Part shown: positions 11,868 through 14,570 of the stretch, piece after piece
Numbering within the stretch: the stretch's first letter is position 1
Layout: each line of letters begins with the position of its first letter
Assembly (NCBI GenBank): GCA_946494345.1
Contig: CAMMBX010000018.1
Location: 1 to 14,570 of the forward strand
Source: an uncultured Mycoplasmatota bacterium
GTDB lineage: Bacteria > Bacillota_I > Bacilli_A > RF39 > UBA660
DNA: 14,570 bases
Direction: 5' to 3'
The notes under the pieces: model-generated
The model's input: the letters and a program-made list of their open reading frames with translations, nothing else
Databases searched by the model: none
What the model was told of the DNA's origin: nothing
Made by a program: the position numbers and the translations under genes

Positions 11868-13850
11868 ATGCTAGCTTTTACAAAAAGTAGTGAAGATAAT
11901 ATTAATGAAGAAAGAATTGTTAATCAAATAAGAGGGCTTGGCATTGATATGATTCATGAAGCGAACAGCGGTCATCCTGGTATTGTACTTGGTGCTGCTT
12001 CTATTATCTATACTGTATATGCTCATCATTTAAGATTTTCTAAAGATAATCCTAGCTTTTTTAATAGAGATAGGTTTGTGATGAGTGCAGGACATGGTTC
12101 AGCTTTACTTTATGCTACTCTTGCGATGGCTGGATTTAATATTGAACTTGATGATTTGAAAAAATTTAGAAAAATAGATTCTATTACTCCAGGTCATCCT
12201 GAATATGGAGTAACACCTGGAGTTGATGCGACAACTGGACCACTTGGTCAAGGAGTTGCTATGGCTGTTGGTATGGCAATAGCTGAAAAACATACTGAAG
12301 CTTTAATTAATGATAAGAAAAATAATATCATTGACTATAAAGTATATTGTTTATGTGGTGATGGAGATTTGATGGAGGGGGTAAGTTATGAAGCATTATC
12401 TTTAGCAGGTAATCTTAAACTTAATAACTTAATACTTTTATATGACTCAAATCATGTATGCCTTGATAGTGATACTAAGAAAACATTTACTGAAGATATT
12501 GAAGCTAGATTTAAGGCAATGGGCTTTAATGTTAGCACTGTTAGTGATGATATTAAAGAGATTGATAAAGCGATTACAAATGCTAAGTCTAGTGATTTAC
12601 CTAGTTTAATTCAAGTTAAGACAACAATAGGAAAGTACTCAAGAAATGCTGGTAAAAATATTGTTCATGGAAAACCTCTAGATGATGAAGATATTACTAA
12701 TATTAAACATGAATTAGGGCTTAGAGATATACCATTTACTGTTTCAAATGAAGCTTTAGAAGACTTTCAAAAGCTTATAGATGATAGATGTAGTAATTTA
12801 GAAAATGACTTTAATGAAAAATATGAAAATCTTGATGATAAGAATAAAGAGTTATTAGATTCATTGATGTCAAGTGATAAGAAAATAGAACTTACTAATT
12901 TAGACTATGCTTATCCAGAAGAAAGGGTTGAGTCTTTAAGGAAAGCTAGCAGTAAAGTATTAAATTCTCTTGCTAATTCTAGTAAATTAATATTTGGAGG
13001 GGCGGCTGATCTTTCTAGTTCAACTATAACATATCTAACAGATAAAGGAGACTTTTCAAGCGATGACTATAATGGTAGGAATATTTTCTTTGGTGTAAGA
13101 GAATTTGCTATGGCTGCTATCGCTAATGGACTTGCGCTATCAGGATATCGTCCTTTTGTCTCTACTTATTTAACCTTTAGTGACTATTTAAAACCGGCTT
13201 TAAGACTAACTTGTCTTATAAATTTGCCAGTTACTTATATTTTTACTCATGATTCTATTACTGTAGGGGAGGATGGACCAACACATCAAGCAGTTGAACA
13301 ATTAGTTAGTCTTCGAGCAACTCCTAATTTAGAGGTATTTAGACCAAGTGATAGTAATGAAGTAATTGGTACTTATAAAACCATCTTTGAAGAAAATAAA
13401 CCTGCTTGTATTATCTTAGGACGTAATGAGACTAGAATAAGAGAGACATCTTCTGTTCCTAATGTGGCTAAGGGGGCATACATTATAAAACAAGAAGAAA
13501 GAAAGTTAGATGGTATTATTATTGCGACAGGTGAAGAAGTAGATCTTGCCTTTGATGTTGTTAATGCTTTATTTGAAAAGGGTTATGACTTTAGAATAGT
13601 ATCAATGCCATCAATTGAAAGATATAACTTATTAAGCGATGAAGAAAAAGAAGAGTTACTTCCTATTGGTAAAAAGAAATTTATTATTGAAAAGTCGTCT
13701 GCTTACTCTTGGTATCAGTTTGCATACAATGATAACTACTTATTTACAGTAGATAGATTTGGGGCTAGTGGAAGCAAGGATGATATAAATAAAAAGTTTC
13801 ATTTTACTACTGATGAAATCGCTCTAAGAATAGAAGAGATAATTAAATAA
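11868..13850 (+). CDS. tkt: Transketolase
   Basis: Thiamine-diphosphate enzyme of the non-oxidative pentose phosphate pathway that moves two-carbon units between sugar phosphates. The length of 660 aa is full. N-terminal domain: SGHPG (34-38), SAGHGSALLYATL, TGPLGQGVAMAVGMA, and the TPP/metal motif GDGDLMEG...N starting at 164. The 267 region is VHGKP. Pyrimidine domain: FFGVREFAMAAIANG with catalytic Glu412, then THDSITVGEDGPTHQ (460-474). The C-terminal domain from about 530 is complete. The promoter and leader are a near copy of those of the 153-aa gene. It begins the block tkt - sirA - yneF, an order also found in Bacillus. Without oxidative-branch genes in view, its likely role is ribose-5-phosphate and erythrose-4-phosphate supply. 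Confidence 0.98.
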   Translation: MLAFTKSSEDNINEERIVNQIRGLGIDMIHEANSGHPGIVLGAASIIYTVYAHHLRFSKDNPSFFNRDRFVMSAGHGSALLYATLAMAGFNIELDDLKKFRKIDSITPGHPEYGVTPGVDATTGPLGQGVAMAVGMAIAEKHTEALINDKKNNIIDYKVYCLCGDGDLMEGVSYEALSLAGNLKLNNLILLYDSNHVCLDSDTKKTFTEDIEARFKAMGFNVSTVSDDIKEIDKAITNAKSSDLPSLIQVKTTIGKYSRNAGKNIVHGKPLDDEDITNIKHELGLRDIPFTVSNEALEDFQKLIDDRCSNLENDFNEKYENLDDKNKELLDSLMSSDKKIELTNLDYAYPEERVESLRKASSKVLNSLANSSKLIFGGAADLSSSTITYLTDKGDFSSDDYNGRNIFFGVREFAMAAIANGLALSGYRPFVSTYLTFSDYLKPALRLTCLINLPVTYIFTHDSITVGEDGPTHQAVEQLVSLRATPNLEVFRPSDSNEVIGTYKTIFEENKPACIILGRNETRIRETSSVPNVAKGAYIIKQEERKLDGIIIATGEEVDLAFDVVNALFEKGYDFRIVSMPSIERYNLLSDEEKEELLPIGKKKFIIEKSSAYSWYQFAYNDNYLFTVDRFGASGSKDDINKKFHFTTDEIALRIEEIIK

Positions 13851-13900
13851 TTCGACAATGTTTTTAAAACTTTCTTGTTATAGTTAAGATGGTGATTATA

Positions 13901-14326
13901 ATGAGAGAGTTTTTTATTTTTGAACTTAAAGATGAATTTAAGAATCTATATATAGATAAACCTAGTATTCTATATAATATCTTTGAACAGATTTATACTT
14001 TAAAAAAAGAAGAATTAAATTATGGATATAGTCTTTTCAGACAGTTAACTAAGAAGATAGATAAAGATAAGACTGATAGATATTTATTTGTTAAATATCA
14101 TCAGAGTATCCCTTATAGTAAAAAAGGTGAGACTCATTACTACAATAATCCTGCTCATGATGAGATTAGTACTTTAGTAGTAAAAAGAGCTTATATGTTA
14201 GTTAAAACTAACTATTATGACTGTTTCTTCTTTGATGAGTTAAATAGTATTAATAACACTTATTTTGCTGTTGATTTTAAAAATCAAGACTATTTCTTTC
14301 TAGATAGCAAGAAAATTCTTGTATAA
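13901..14326 (+). CDS. sirA: SirA-family (YneE) DnaA-binding replication inhibitor
   Basis: In Bacillus subtilis SirA binds domain I of DnaA and blocks new rounds of replication at sporulation onset. The ATG at 13901 is preferred: GGTGAT (13891-13896) is its ribosome site, while the in-frame ATG at 13889 has none. The 141-aa product matches the family in length and layout. The N-terminus FFIFELKDEFKNLY aligns with the B. subtilis N-terminus as I recall it, keeping Phe13 and Tyr17 where the DnaA-contacting Phe14 and Tyr18 lie. The C-terminal YFAVDFKNQDYFFL (about 119-132) matches the family's closing segment. The position between tkt and yneF is the same as in Bacillus. Overall identity looks low, so function may have shifted. 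Confidence 0.75.
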   Translation: MREFFIFELKDEFKNLYIDKPSILYNIFEQIYTLKKEELNYGYSLFRQLTKKIDKDKTDRYLFVKYHQSIPYSKKGETHYYNNPAHDEISTLVVKRAYMLVKTNYYDCFFFDELNSINNTYFAVDFKNQDYFFLDSKKILV

Positions 14327-14370
14327 ATATTTATTTTAAGGTAATATATTGTTGTAAGGAGAGTGTTATT

Positions 14371-14570
14371 ATGTTACACGATATATTGTTAGTTTTAATA
14401 GGTTTAGTAATAGGCGCTGTTATTGGTTTCTTTATTGCAAGAACTGTTACTAAAAGATATATGAAAAAAAATCCACCTATTAATGAAGAAATGATTAAAG
14501 CTTTAATGATGCAGATGGGTAGAAAACCTAATCAAAAACAAATTAATCAAATGATGAAATCAATGCAAAA
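14371..14570 (+). CDS. yneF: UPF0154 membrane protein YneF (3' end cut by window)
   Basis: A small membrane protein of unknown function, common in Bacilli. The start ATG follows AAGGAGAG. Residues about 4-24 (DILLVLIGLVIGAVIGFFIA) form one membrane helix. The family's cytoplasmic signature follows: KNPPINEEMIKALMMQMGRK, then PNQKQINQMMKSM. 66 full codons are present; the family is usually about 70-80 aa, so only a few residues are missing. The gene lies 44 bases after sirA, as in Bacillus. Confidence 0.93.
   Translation, partial: MLHDILLVLIGLVIGAVIGFFIARTVTKRYMKKNPPINEEMIKALMMQMGRKPNQKQINQMMKSMQ

Larger units (their letters stand above)
11691..11870. repeat. Direct repeat, copy 2: tRNA-Thr plus divergent tkt promoter and leader
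   Basis: Partner of 10644-10822, offset 1047-1048 bases. Since this copy precedes the conserved tkt - sirA - yneF block, it is probably the original location, although its tRNA carries the less regular acceptor stem. Confidence 0.95.

Noticed and set aside
12105..12293. Minus-strand frame inside transketolase
   Set aside because: It lies fully inside a strongly conserved gene and has no ribosome site.
8..14570. CRISPR array, insertion sequence or toxin-antitoxin pair
   Set aside because: No regularly spaced short repeats, no transposase and no recognisable small toxin or antitoxin were found on either strand.

Overview
The window is very AT-rich DNA from a low-GC, Firmicutes-type bacterium. 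The best guess is an uncultured gut member of Bacilli near the Mollicutes or Erysipelotrichales. Supporting signs are strong AAGGAGG ribosome sites, a class B sortase with an NPxTS substrate, and the Bacilli-type gene order tkt - sirA - yneF. All tryptophans read here are TGG. TGA ends several genes, once as an ATGA stop/start overlap, so the standard bacterial code fits.

Layout, left to right. (1) 2-1649, plus strand: the tail of an upstream gene, a 359-aa protein of unknown function and a GNAT acetyltransferase, closed by a strong two-way terminator at 1650-1673. (2) 1676-4586, cell surface block: a membrane-anchored N/T-rich extracytoplasmic protein (minus), a class B sortase (plus), and a secreted beta-helix-type protein with an NPETS sorting signal (minus). 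The last two converge with 3 bases between their stop codons and probably form an enzyme-substrate pair. (3) 4911-6729, minus strand: a tight operon coaE - coaD - MBL-fold hydrolase, covering the last two steps of coenzyme A synthesis. A LysR regulator (6818-7714) diverges from it. (4) 7734-11690, accessory-looking region: a 435-aa protein of unknown function, a protein with two tandem nucleoside-deoxyribosyltransferase-like halves, a 153-aa unknown protein, a decayed gene, and repeated pieces of a tRNA-Thr locus. (5) 11691-14570, conserved backbone: tRNA-Thr(GGT), transketolase, a SirA-family replication inhibitor and UPF0154/YneF (cut by the window end).

The most unusual structure is a ~180-bp cassette present twice as a direct repeat (10644-10822 and 11691-11870). 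It holds a complete tRNA-Thr(GGT) gene, its own promoter, a divergent promoter, the 5' leader and the start codon. One copy drives transketolase; the other drives an unrelated unknown gene. A third, partial copy at 9172-9251 keeps only the tRNA 3' flank and the last bases of the tRNA, and joins at a shared ATGGTGCT to a sequence also found, inverted, at the window's left edge. The tRNA-Thr/tkt junction has therefore been copied and rearranged, and accessory genes lie between the copies. No integrase, transposase or CRISPR array is visible.
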